Assembly (NCBI RefSeq): GCF_019929345.1
Contig: NZ_JAHZPJ010000011.1
Span: 14,600-78,599 of the forward strand
Direction: 5' to 3'
Source: Streptococcus oralis
Lineage (GTDB): Bacteria; Bacillota; Bacilli; Lactobacillales; Streptococcaceae
Length of the DNA: 64,000 nt
The notes beneath the pieces were generated by a model. The model was not told the origin of the DNA and did no database searches. It saw nothing but the letters and a program-made list of their open reading frames with translations. Numbering within the stretch: the stretch's first letter is position 1; every line of letters begins with the position of its first letter. The position numbers and the translations under genes were made by a program. Of this stretch, positions 29,141 to 38,170 are shown piece after piece.

Positions 29141-29328
29141 CTTTAATCTCCTTTTGTTTTTTTACGAACAATATTTTTATTATACCACTTATTATTCACC
29201 TTTTCAATATATTTGTTTGAATTATTTAACAAATCAAAGCAACTATATTTTTTGTTCTTATCTGCTTTTCTTCCTTCTTTTTGATATAATAGAAGACATC
29301 TTATCTGGAAACGACTAGGAAGGTTTAT

Positions 29329-30141
29329 ATGACTAAAAAAATTATCGCAGTTGATTTGGACGGAACCCTGCTAAATAGTGAAAGCAAACTCTCCGATTTC
29401 ACCAAAGAGACGATCAAAAAAATTTCAGAAAAAGGACACCATGTCATTATTACGACAGGACGTCCTTATCGTATGGCAAAAGACTTCTACCGTGAACTAG
29501 AGTTACATGCCCCCATGATTAACTTTAACGGCTCCCTCACCCATCTACCAGGTCAGACTTGGGAGCATGAAAAGTGCTTGACTTTGGATAAAAAATACCT
29601 CTTGGATATAGTTAAACGTAAAGAAGATATCCAAGCCGACTTTATTGCAGGAGAATACCGTAAAAAATTCTATATCACGACTCCGAATGAAGAAATTGCG
29701 GATCCTAAACTATTTGGTGTAGAGAATTTCCAGCCAGAAAATCAATTCAAGCCTGAACGAGTAACCAAGGATCCTAACTGTATCCTCTTGCAAACAAGAG
29801 TCGACGATAAATACGCGCTAGCTGATGAGATGAATAGGTTTTATCAACACCAACTGGCTATTAATACATGGGGAGGCCCTCTCAACATTCTCGAATGTAC
29901 ACCAAAAGGAGTCAACAAAGCATTTGCTTTAGAGTATTTGCTCAATGTTATGAATCGCGATAAAAAAGACTTAATTGCCTTTGGAGATGAGCATAACGAT
30001 CGGGAAATGCTGGCTTTTGCAGGCAAGGGATATGCCATGAAAAATGCCAATCCTAATCTTTTGCCCTATGCAGATGAACAAATTTCATTGACAAATGACC
30101 AAGATGGAGTTGCAAAAACTCTCCGAGCTTTATTTTTGTGA
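29329..30141 (+). CDS. Cof-type HAD-IIB phosphatase
   Basis: 270-aa HAD hydrolase. Motif 1 AVDLDGTLLNS (residues about 7-17) holds the nucleophile Asp; motif 2 is ITTGRPY (about 45-51), and motif 4 IAFGDEHNDREML (about 222-234) binds Mg. The large C2B cap lies between. Such enzymes dephosphorylate sugar phosphates, flavin or nucleotide substrates; which one cannot be told. Extended -10 TGATATAAT at 29282-29290. Confidence 0.88.
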   Translation: MTKKIIAVDLDGTLLNSESKLSDFTKETIKKISEKGHHVIITTGRPYRMAKDFYRELELHAPMINFNGSLTHLPGQTWEHEKCLTLDKKYLLDIVKRKEDIQADFIAGEYRKKFYITTPNEEIADPKLFGVENFQPENQFKPERVTKDPNCILLQTRVDDKYALADEMNRFYQHQLAINTWGGPLNILECTPKGVNKAFALEYLLNVMNRDKKDLIAFGDEHNDREMLAFAGKGYAMKNANPNLLPYADEQISLTNDQDGVAKTLRALFL

Positions 30142-30204
30142 TACATGTTGGGAGTTGAGGAAGATTCAATTTGAGAAGACAATCCAGTAAATTTTTTTAA
30201 GACA

Positions 30205-30251
30205 AAACGCTTAATATCTAGCTCTTTAAATGCTTAATATTAGGCGTTTTT
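30205..30251 (+). terminator. Terminator after the HAD gene
   Basis: ACGCTTAATAT/ATATTAGGCGT stem followed by TTTTT. The 336-bp gap 30142-30477 holds only this and the adhP control region. Confidence 0.85.
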
Positions 30252-30305
30252 ATAATTATGAAGATTTTCTACCAAGAGTATTTGTGTTTTTTTCACAGCC
30301 TAGTC

Positions 30306-30374
30306 AACCGGTTAATCGATTGTTTGAGAATTCACATTCAAATCCTTGGAAAAGGCTTTCATTTGTGATATAAT
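30306..30374 (+). promoter_or_regulatory. adhP promoter with tandem palindromic operator
   Basis: TTGGAA (30346-30351), 17-bp spacer, TATAAT (30369-30374) with TG extension. Upstream, AACCGGTT (30306-30313) directly abuts AATCGATT (30314-30321): two 8-bp palindromes of form AAnCGnTT in tandem. This looks like a regulator site; the regulator is unknown. The leader to ATG is about 97 nt. Confidence 0.65.
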
Positions 30375-30477
30375 ACACATATAAAAAGAAGAGAGCTCAG
30401 CAATTTGACTCTATTTGACGCAAAAATCAATCCAGTCTATTTATCTCTGTTCTCAGAAAATATCAAGGAGGATAGCT

Positions 30478-31497
30478 ATGAAAGCTGTTGTTGTAAATCC
30501 AGAAAGCACTGGTGTTGTCATTGAGGAAAAAGTACTCCGCCCACTAAAAACTGGGGAAGCGCTTGTTGAAGTGGAATATTGTGGGGTTTGTCACACGGAT
30601 CTTCACGTTGCTCATGGGGACTTCGGTCAAGTGCCTGGTCGTGTTCTAGGACATGAAGGTATCGGCATCGTCAAGGAAGTTGCTCCAGATGTCCAAAGCC
30701 TTAAAGTTGGTGACCGTGTCAGCATTGCTTGGTTCTTTGAAGGCTGTGGCACTTGCGAATACTGTACAACTGGTCGCGAAACTCTCTGCCGTACAGTAAA
30801 AAATGCTGGCTACTCAGTAGATGGTGGTATGGCAGAACAATGTATCGTAACAGCGGATTATGCTGTTAAAGTTCCGGATGGACTTGATCCAGCTCAAGCT
30901 TCTTCAATTACATGTGCTGGTGTAACAACCTATAAAGCTATTAAAGAAGCAAAGGTTGAGCCAGGACAATGGGTAGTTCTCTATGGTGCTGGTGGTCTAG
31001 GTAACCTAGCTGTTCAATACGCCAAAAAAGTATTCAACGCTCATGTTATCGCGGTTGATATCAACAATGATAAACTGGCTCTTGCTAAAGAAGTTGGTGC
31101 CGACATCGTTATCAATGGACTGGAAGTTGAAGACGTTCCAGGACTTATCAAAGAAAAAACAAATGGGGGAGCTCACTCAGCTGTCGTAACTGCTGTGTCT
31201 AAAGTTGCCTTTAACCAAGCCGTTGATTCCGTTCGTGCTGGTGGTCGCGTAGTAGCTGTTGGTCTTCCTTCTGAAATGATGGAACTCAGCATCGTAAAAA
31301 CAGTTCTAGATGGAATTCAAGTGATTGGTTCCCTTGTTGGAACTCGTAAGGACCTGGAAGAAGCCTTCCAATTTGGAGCAGAAGGTCTGGTAGTGCCTGT
31401 AGTTCAAAAACGTCCAGTAGAAGATGCTGTAGCTGTTTTCGATGAAATGGAAAAAGGTCAAATCCAAGGACGTATGGTACTGGAATTCACACACTAA
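30478..31497 (+). CDS. adhP: Zinc-dependent alcohol dehydrogenase
   Basis: 339-aa medium-chain alcohol dehydrogenase (alcohol + NAD to aldehyde + NADH). The catalytic zinc residues are in CGVCHTD (about 36-42) and GHEGIG (about 59-64); the structural-zinc Cys cluster is [15 protein letters not shown] (about 89-103); the Rossmann loop is YGAGGLG (about 168-174). ATG 30478 with AAGGAGG gives the family length; the longer frame from 30415 is rejected. Monocistronic, between the HAD gene and manLMN. Confidence 0.93.
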   Translation: MKAVVVNPESTGVVIEEKVLRPLKTGEALVEVEYCGVCHTDLHVAHGDFGQVPGRVLGHEGIGIVKEVAPDVQSLKVGDRVSIAWFFEGCGTCEYCTTGRETLCRTVKNAGYSVDGGMAEQCIVTADYAVKVPDGLDPAQASSITCAGVTTYKAIKEAKVEPGQWVVLYGAGGLGNLAVQYAKKVFNAHVIAVDINNDKLALAKEVGADIVINGLEVEDVPGLIKEKTNGGAHSAVVTAVSKVAFNQAVDSVRAGGRVVAVGLPSEMMELSIVKTVLDGIQVIGSLVGTRKDLEEAFQFGAEGLVVPVVQKRPVEDAVAVFDEMEKGQIQGRMVLEFTH

Positions 31498-31515
31498 GTT
31501 AATGATAGAATTGGG

Positions 31516-31555
31516 AAACGAAAGATTGATCACTTGCAGTCTTTCGTTTTGTTTT
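31516..31555 (+). terminator. adhP terminator
   Basis: AAACGAAAGATT/AGTCTTTCGTTT stem (one G-U pair) followed by TGTTTT. Confidence 0.88.
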
Positions 31556-31702
31556 CAATTCATTTTCAAAAAATAGCTCGTTTTCATTATTTTTATATTA
31601 AATTTTAGTTCTTTTTATGAATACATACTTAAAAAAACTTTGTATATTAACATTTTGTAAACGAGTTTTCATTAAGAATAGTCACATATTTATAAGAAAT
31701 GG

Positions 31703-31758
31703 TTGATTTTTATATGAAAACGGTTTATACTTAAAGTTAGGCTTAAAGTTTTCTTAAA
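31703..31758 (+). promoter_or_regulatory. manLMN promoter with cre and reversed CiaR box
   Basis: TTGATT (31703-31708), 17-bp spacer, TATACT (31726-31731). TGAAAACGGTTTAT (31715-31728) matches the CcpA cre consensus at 12 of 14 positions and covers the -10 side. CTTAAA occurs at 31730-31735, 31742-31747 and 31753-31758; the last two are separated by 5 nt, giving an exact TTTAAG-N5-TTTAAG CiaR box on the minus strand just after the start point, the position for repression. CiaR repression of manLMN has been reported in pneumococcus, to my memory. Confidence 0.75.
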
Positions 31759-31795
31759 CACACAGTCAAACATTTTATAAGGAGGAATGACAATA

Positions 31796-32785
31796 ATGAG
31801 TATCGGAATCATTATTGCGAGCCACGGCGAATTTGCTGCGGGTATTCATCAATCAGGATCTATGATCTTTGGTGAACAAGAAAAGGTTCAAGTTGTAACC
31901 TTTATGCCAAATGAAGGTCCAGATGACCTTTACGCTAAATTCAACAACGCTGTGGCTGCATTTGACGCAGAAGATGAGGTTCTAGTATTGGCTGACCTTT
32001 GGAGTGGATCTCCATTCAACCAAGCTAGCCGCGTGATGGGAGAAAATCCAGAACGTAAGTTTGCCATCATCACAGGACTTAACTTGCCGATGTTGATCCA
32101 AGCCTACACAGAGCGCCTTATGGACGCGAATGCAGGTGTGGATAAAGTCGCTGCGAATATCATTAAAGAAGCCAAAGATGGCATCAAGGCTCTTCCAGAA
32201 GAGCTTAACCCAGTTGAGGAAGTTGCAACTGCTGCAGCTGCTCCAGTTGCCCAAGCTGCTATTCCAGAAGGAACAGTTATCGGTGACGGTAAATTGAAAA
32301 TCAATCTTGCTCGTCTAGACACTCGTCTCCTTCACGGTCAGGTTGCCACTGCTTGGACTCCAGATTCAAAAGCAGATCGTATCATCGTTGCTTCAGACAA
32401 CGTTGCAAACGACGATTTGCGTAAAGAATTGATCAAACAAGCAGCTCCTAACGGAGTAAAAGCCAACGTTGTTCCAATCCAAAAATTGATTGACGTTGCA
32501 AAAGATCCACGTTTCGGCGAAACTCATGCCCTTATCTTGTTTGAAACTCCACAAGATGCACTTCGTGCTATCGAAGGTGGCGTGCCAATCAAGACTCTTA
32601 ACGTTGGTTCTATGGCTCACTCAACAGGTAAAACAATGATTAACAACGTTTTGTCTATGGACAAAGACGATGTTGCAACATTTGAAAAAATGCGTGAACT
32701 CGGTGTTGAATTTGATGTACGTAAAGTACCAAACGACACGAAAAAAGATTTGTTTGACTTGATTAACAAAGCAAACGTTCAATAA
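31796..32785 (+). CDS. manL: Mannose-family PTS component IIAB
   Basis: 329-aa fusion: an IIA domain (residues about 1-130; phospho-His in [12 protein letters not shown], His9), an Ala/Pro-rich linker (about 140-160) and an IIB domain (about 165-329; [15 protein letters not shown] with the phospho-His). It passes phosphate to sugar entering through ManMN, and is the main glucose/mannose uptake route of streptococci. ATG 31796 is chosen, since ATG 31787 sits inside the GGAGGA ribosome binding region. Confidence 0.96.
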   Translation: MSIGIIIASHGEFAAGIHQSGSMIFGEQEKVQVVTFMPNEGPDDLYAKFNNAVAAFDAEDEVLVLADLWSGSPFNQASRVMGENPERKFAIITGLNLPMLIQAYTERLMDANAGVDKVAANIIKEAKDGIKALPEELNPVEEVATAAAAPVAQAAIPEGTVIGDGKLKINLARLDTRLLHGQVATAWTPDSKADRIIVASDNVANDDLRKELIKQAAPNGVKANVVPIQKLIDVAKDPRFGETHALILFETPQDALRAIEGGVPIKTLNVGSMAHSTGKTMINNVLSMDKDDVATFEKMRELGVEFDVRKVPNDTKKDLFDLINKANVQ

Positions 32786-32788
32786 TTT

Positions 32789-32822
32789 TAATCTGTTTCT
32801 ATCATTTTTGAAAACAGGATTA
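32789..32822 (+). promoter_or_regulatory. Intra-operon hairpin manL-manM
   Basis: TAATCTGTTT pairs with AAACAGGATTA (one bulge). No T-run. Possibly an RNA processing or partial attenuation site that sets IIAB to IICD ratios (inference). Confidence 0.5.
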
Positions 32823-32860
32823 AATACTTTATTAAAACTAAATAGAAAAGGAATAAAACC

Positions 32861-33673
32861 ATGTCAGATATTTCAATCATTTCTGCTATCTTGGTTGTAG
32901 TTGTTGCCTTCCTTGCAGGTCTTGAAGGTATCCTCGACCAATTCCAATTCCACCAACCAATCGTCGCATGTACCCTTATCGGACTTGCAACTGGTAACCT
33001 CGAAGCAGGTGTTATGCTTGGTGGATCTCTTCAAATGATCGCCCTTGGTTGGGCAAACATCGGAGCTGCCGTAGCTCCTGACGCTGCTCTTGCATCTGTT
33101 GCCGCAGCTATCATCTTGATTAAAGGTGGTAACTTTACTACTGAAGGTATCGCCGTCGCAACAGCCACAGCTATCCCTCTTGCCGTAGCTGGACTTTTCT
33201 TGACAATGATTGTTCGTACAATCTCAGTTGCCTTGGTTCACTCAGCTGACGCAGCTGCAAAAGAAGGAAACATTGCGGCTGTTGAACGCGCTCACTACTT
33301 TGCCCTTGTTCTTCAAGGTCTTCGTATCGCTATCCCTGCAGCCTTCCTTATCGCTATCCCTGCTTCTGCTGTTCAAGACGCTCTTGGCCTAATGCCAGAA
33401 TGGTTGAATGGTGGTATGGCTGTCGGTGGTGCTATGGTCGTTGCCGTTGGTTACGCTATGGTTATCAACATGATGGCGACTCGTGAAGTATGGCCATTCT
33501 TCGCTATCGGTTTCGCTCTTGCAGCGATCTCTCAATTGACTTTGATTGCCCTTGGTGTCATCGGGGTTGCCCTTGCCTTCATCTACCTTAACCTTACAAA
33601 ACAAGGTGGAAACGGTGGCGGCGGAGCTGCGACTTCTAACGACCCAATCGGTGATATCCTAGAAGACTACTAG
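32861..33673 (+). CDS. manM: Mannose-family PTS component IIC
   Basis: 270-aa membrane channel subunit with several hydrophobic helices. GILDQFQFHQPIVACTLIGLATG (about residues 23-45) and AGVMLGGSLQMIALGWANIGAAVAPD (about 49-74) are the family signature. The C-terminus is a Gly-rich stretch and acidic tail. AAAAGGA precedes ATG. With ManN it forms the translocator. Confidence 0.96.
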   Translation: MSDISIISAILVVVVAFLAGLEGILDQFQFHQPIVACTLIGLATGNLEAGVMLGGSLQMIALGWANIGAAVAPDAALASVAAAIILIKGGNFTTEGIAVATATAIPLAVAGLFLTMIVRTISVALVHSADAAAKEGNIAAVERAHYFALVLQGLRIAIPAAFLIAIPASAVQDALGLMPEWLNGGMAVGGAMVVAVGYAMVINMMATREVWPFFAIGFALAAISQLTLIALGVIGVALAFIYLNLTKQGGNGGGGAATSNDPIGDILEDY

Positions 33674-33687
33674 AAAGGGGAACAATC

Positions 33688-34599
33688 ATGGCTGAAAAAA
33701 TTCAATTATCAAAATCAGATCGTCAAAAAGTTTGGTGGCGTTCACAATTCCTTCAAGGTTCTTGGAACTACGAACGTATGCAAAACTTGGGTTGGGCTTA
33801 CTCATTGATCCCAGCTATCAAAAAATTGTACACTAAAAAAGAAGACCAAGCGGCTGCTCTTGAGCGTCACCTTGAGTTCTTCAACACTCACCCATACGTA
33901 GCTGCTCCAATCATGGGGGTTACTCTTGCACTTGAAGAAGAGCGCGCTAACGGTGTTGAAATCGATGATGCTGCTATCCAAGGGGTTAAGATCGGTATGA
34001 TGGGACCTCTTGCTGGTATCGGTGACCCAGTATTCTGGTTTACAGTTCGTCCTATCCTTGGAGCCCTTGGTGCATCACTTGCTGCATCTGGTAACATTGT
34101 TGGCCCACTTCTCTTCTTCTTTGGATGGAATGCTATCCGTATGGCCTTCCTATGGTATACACAAGAGTTCGGTTACAAAGCTGGATCTGAAATCACTAAA
34201 GACATGTCTGGTGGTATCTTGAAAGACATCACTAAAGGAGCATCTATCCTTGGTATGTTCATCCTTGCCGTTCTTGTACAACGTTGGGTATCTATCAACT
34301 TTACTGTTAACCTTCCAGGTAAACAATTGGCAGAAGGGGCTTACATCAACTTCCCAGAAGGTGCTGTAACAGGTTCAGAATTGAAAGGAATCCTTGGTCA
34401 AGCACTCGGAGGTTTGAGTTTGGACAGCGTTCAACCACAAACTCTTCAAGGTCAGTTGAACTCATTGATCCCAGGGTTGATGGGACTTCTCCTTACTTTC
34501 CTTTGCATGTGGTTGCTTAAGAAAAAAGTATCACCAATCACAATCATCCTTGCTCTCTTTGCAGTAGGTATCGCAGCTCGTTTCTTCGGTATCATGTGA
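33688..34599 (+). CDS. manN: Mannose-family PTS component IID
   Basis: 303-aa IID subunit. The N-terminal SQFLQGSWNYERMQNLGWAYSLIPAI (about residues 19-44) and FNTHPYVAAPIMGVTLALEEE (about 70-90) are typical; the C-terminal half is hydrophobic. GAAAGGGG precedes ATG 14 bp after manM. In other Firmicutes Man-PTS IIC/IID is also the receptor for class IIa bacteriocins. A terminator at 34695-34725 closes the operon. Confidence 0.96.
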   Translation: MAEKIQLSKSDRQKVWWRSQFLQGSWNYERMQNLGWAYSLIPAIKKLYTKKEDQAAALERHLEFFNTHPYVAAPIMGVTLALEEERANGVEIDDAAIQGVKIGMMGPLAGIGDPVFWFTVRPILGALGASLAASGNIVGPLLFFFGWNAIRMAFLWYTQEFGYKAGSEITKDMSGGILKDITKGASILGMFILAVLVQRWVSINFTVNLPGKQLAEGAYINFPEGAVTGSELKGILGQALGGLSLDSVQPQTLQGQLNSLIPGLMGLLLTFLCMWLLKKKVSPITIILALFAVGIAARFFGIM

Positions 34600-34694
34600 T
34601 TTGGTTTGATTTTCATTCAAAAGAGGAGTATCTGTTCTGCTTTTTGGCGGACTTTCTCTTAGTAAACAATAATAGAAGCAGAAAATTTCTGCAT

Positions 34695-34725
34695 AGAGAG
34701 AACAATTATAGTTCTCTCTTTTTTT
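34695..34725 (+). terminator. manLMN terminator
   Basis: AGAGAGAAC/GTTCTCTCT stem with 7-nt loop and a T-run. Confidence 0.9.
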
Positions 34726-34728
34726 GAT

Positions 34729-35718
34729 CTTGAATATACAATATAAGTGCACAATAAAAACTCATAAGATTTTCTAGTAAAATAGAATTGAACGAACTAG
34801 TTACGAAAGGAAATCTGATGAGCTACCATCATTTTGGTATAGATGAGAGCAAAAGTATTCTGATTTACCGTATGCAAGGCCTAAACTTTTCTCAAATTGT
34901 TAAGTTGCTTTATCGTCATCCGTCTAGTATTAGTCACGAGTGGAAATGACATCTAAGAGAAGGAAACTATTCTCCGAGTCATGCACAGGAATCTTACCGC
35001 AAAGCTAAATCACACTGTGGGTGGAAAATAGATTATCATTTAAGCAATACTGTCAAGCACCTTTTTCTCGATTGCCAATGGTCCCCTGAAGAAATAGAAG
35101 GTCGGTAATATAGAAAAGCTGTTATGAGTTATCAAATAATCTATAGAGCCATTTACAGAGGGTATTTTGATGCTAACTCACTATCTCATGGTGCCCGTGG
35201 TGTCATTCGCAAGCTCCGCCATCGTGGGAAAACACGTCATACGAAAGGTCATGTTGAAAACAGAGGAAAAATTTCTATTTCTTATACCATACCTGAAAGA
35301 CCCGAAGAAGCAAACAAGTGAGCTAGGATTGGTGATTGGGAAGCAGACACGGTTGTAGGGAAAACTGGAAAGGCTTGTTTAGTTACTCTAACGAATTGTT
35401 ATTCTCGTTTTCTAACAATCCAGAAGGTAGCGGTCAAGTAGAGGAAAAGAATTCACGAACCATCAAGACTTGACTAACAAGTTAAAGGTAGAGGTCTATT
35501 TTCCAGACTCTCATACGTCTTAGCAGCGAGGAACAAATGAGAATACCAATGGATAACTAAGAGAATATTTTCCCAAAGGGAGCGATTTAGCATTCATTAA
35601 CGAGCACACCATTCAGCTGTGGGAGAACAAACTTCATAATAGACCACGAAAGTGTCTCAACTGGAAAACTCCTTATGAAGTTTTCTATGAAGAAAATGTG
35701 CACTTAATTTGACAATGC
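34729..35718 (+). mobile_element. Decayed IS30-family insertion sequence
   Basis: Left end at the 31-bp segment 34729-34759 (AAGTGCAC core) and right end near 35718 (complement also reads TTAAGTGCAC), with a broken IS30-type transposase between. The left end abuts the manLMN terminator, and a palindromic mini-element lies just right of it. The 34600-35920 stretch contains no other gene. Confidence 0.8.
34818..35712 (+). pseudogene. IS30-family transposase pseudogene
   Basis: Starts MSYHHFGIDESKSILIYRMQ... with the family's HTH (LLYRHPSSISHEWK), then a stop after 43 codons. Further fragments in different frames include IPERPEEANK, a stop, then ARIGDWEADTVVGK, which holds the first catalytic Asp of the DDE domain, and a C-terminal RPRKCLNWKTPYEVFYEE ending at TGA 35712. 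Multiple stops and frameshifts; not functional. Confidence 0.88.
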
Positions 35719-35732
35719 AAGACGACAAAATA

Positions 35733-35780
35733 GACTCCATAATTCCTACGGTGTTTTACCCATTACAGAATTATAGAGCC
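35733..35780. repeat. Palindromic mini-element, copy 2
   Basis: 48 bp, GACTCCATAATTCCTACGGT... to ...GAATTATAGAGCC; nearly identical to 26879-26928, with slightly imperfect ends. The rest of the gap to 35920 shows nothing further that I can identify. Confidence 0.65.
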
Positions 35781-35920
35781 TATAGTATTTACTTGTCCTA
35801 AGTTTGGAGATAGATGGATTAGAAACAAGATTCCTCTCTTAAAGCCATCTAAAAGTTGAATAATGTTCACATCTTATGCGACGATTACAGTTAGAATAAA
35901 GATATTGCTTTTTTAGATTT

Positions 35921-36778
35921 TTATCCATTTCGACGTTTACGGGCTAGTAGGGCTCTGTAAAAGAAGATGTGATTGTTTTGGATATAGGGAAGGAGTGAAA
36001 AGCTAGCAATTCCAAAGGTGATCCAGTTAAGGAAGTACCAAGGGAGTAGTTGTAGGTCGAGGACAAAGCGTTGAAACTTGTAACCCTTCATCAAGAAACG
36101 GCTGGTTTTCAGGATTTGACGGGGTTTAGCCTGTCCTAAATCCAGAGTATCGCAGAGGAGGAATTCTACCTGCGAGTAGGCATAATGTTGCGGAACGTAG
36201 AGGATGTTTCCCACAATCATCAAGATGAGACTCGCGAAAAAGTAGAGGCCAAAGGTCATAAGGAACTGCTCGGTTTCAACGGATGAGAGGTCTAATTTTG
36301 GAAATTCAGGATGTAGGGCTACAAATCTCCGAGCCAAGAGATTGCTATAAAAGAGAAAATAAACGCCTACTAAGTTTGGAATGCTCCATAAAAAGAGGTA
36401 GAAACGTTTGAGGAGTAGGGTCAGGAAGGTTTGCGAGAAGCGCTCTTCAGCAAAGAGGGCCAGACTTGATTTTACTGAGAGTTCTGTGTCAGGATTCTTG
36501 AGGAGTCTGAGTGTCGCAAAAGCAGCACCTGCTAGAAAAATCGTGCTTACAAAAGAAACTACTAGTGGGAAGAGATAGGCTTGGAGCACTTGTGCTAGCA
36601 TGCTGAAAAAGGATTGCTCTAAAACATTTTCTTGGAGACGAGCCAAGGGGTTGAGAAAGCCTGATAAGATGACCAGTATGCTAGGTAAGAGATAGACGAG
36701 AAAGAGGCGGGGATTTTCGACCTGAAATTGCCTAGTCTGCAGACGGATGATTTTTAAATCAATTTTTGGGTATTTCAT
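35921..36778 (-). CDS. DUF975 family membrane protein
   Basis: 285-aa protein with about five or six hydrophobic segments (for example PRLFLVYLLPSILVILSGF and FGLYFFASLILMIVGNILY) and a short basic C-terminus; fits the DUF975 integral membrane family, function unknown. The open frame extends to 36910 but that part overlaps tgt on the other strand, so ATG 36778 is chosen. A minus-strand TATAAT (36784-36791 region) lies just before it with little room for a leader. Divergent from tgt. Confidence 0.75.
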   Translation of the reverse strand: MKYPKIDLKIIRLQTRQFQVENPRLFLVYLLPSILVILSGFLNPLARLQENVLEQSFFSMLAQVLQAYLFPLVVSFVSTIFLAGAAFATLRLLKNPDTELSVKSSLALFAEERFSQTFLTLLLKRFYLFLWSIPNLVGVYFLFYSNLLARRFVALHPEFPKLDLSSVETEQFLMTFGLYFFASLILMIVGNILYVPQHYAYSQVEFLLCDTLDLGQAKPRQILKTSRFLMKGYKFQRFVLDLQLLPWYFLNWITFGIASFSLLPYIQNNHIFFYRALLARKRRNG

Positions 36779-36819
36779 TCTTTCATTATACCATAGTTCG
36801 TGACAGTTCCTAGTTTTTT

Positions 36820-36827
36820 TGATAAAA
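36820..36827 (+). promoter_or_regulatory. tgt promoter (extended -10)
   Basis: TTTTTTTGATAAAATC around 36814-36829 gives an extended TGA-TAAAAT. The leader of about 60 nt holds a hairpin CTGGGA/TCCCAG and GGAGG before ATG 36895. Confidence 0.55.
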
Positions 36828-36891
36828 TCATACAGTATGCCTTTGGGCACAAAGTATGAACTGGGACTGTCTTTCCCAGCTTCGGAGGTAG

Positions 36892-38037
<1,146 letters not shown>

Positions 38038-38056
38038 AGTGTAAAATTAGAATGCC

Positions 38057-38085
38057 AAAATCCTAAGTTTTCTCTTAGGATTTTT
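38057..38085 (+). terminator. tgt terminator
   Basis: AAAATCCTAAG/CTTAGGATTTT stem followed by T-run. Confidence 0.9.
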
Positions 38086-38170
38086 CCTATTTTTTTGATA
38101 GAATAGGGAGTATAATGGAATGGAAATTAGGTGGTGTTTTGCTTCCTAATTTAATGGAGAATAGACTCGT

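Noticed and set aside
29160-29184. PurR box as firm regulator of pbuG
   Set aside because: Only 11 of 13 positions match and a second site is missing; kept as a remark in the gene entry.
35124-35321. 65-aa ORF starting MSYQIIYRAIYRGYF
   Set aside because: It is the middle fragment of the broken IS30-family transposase, not an independent gene.
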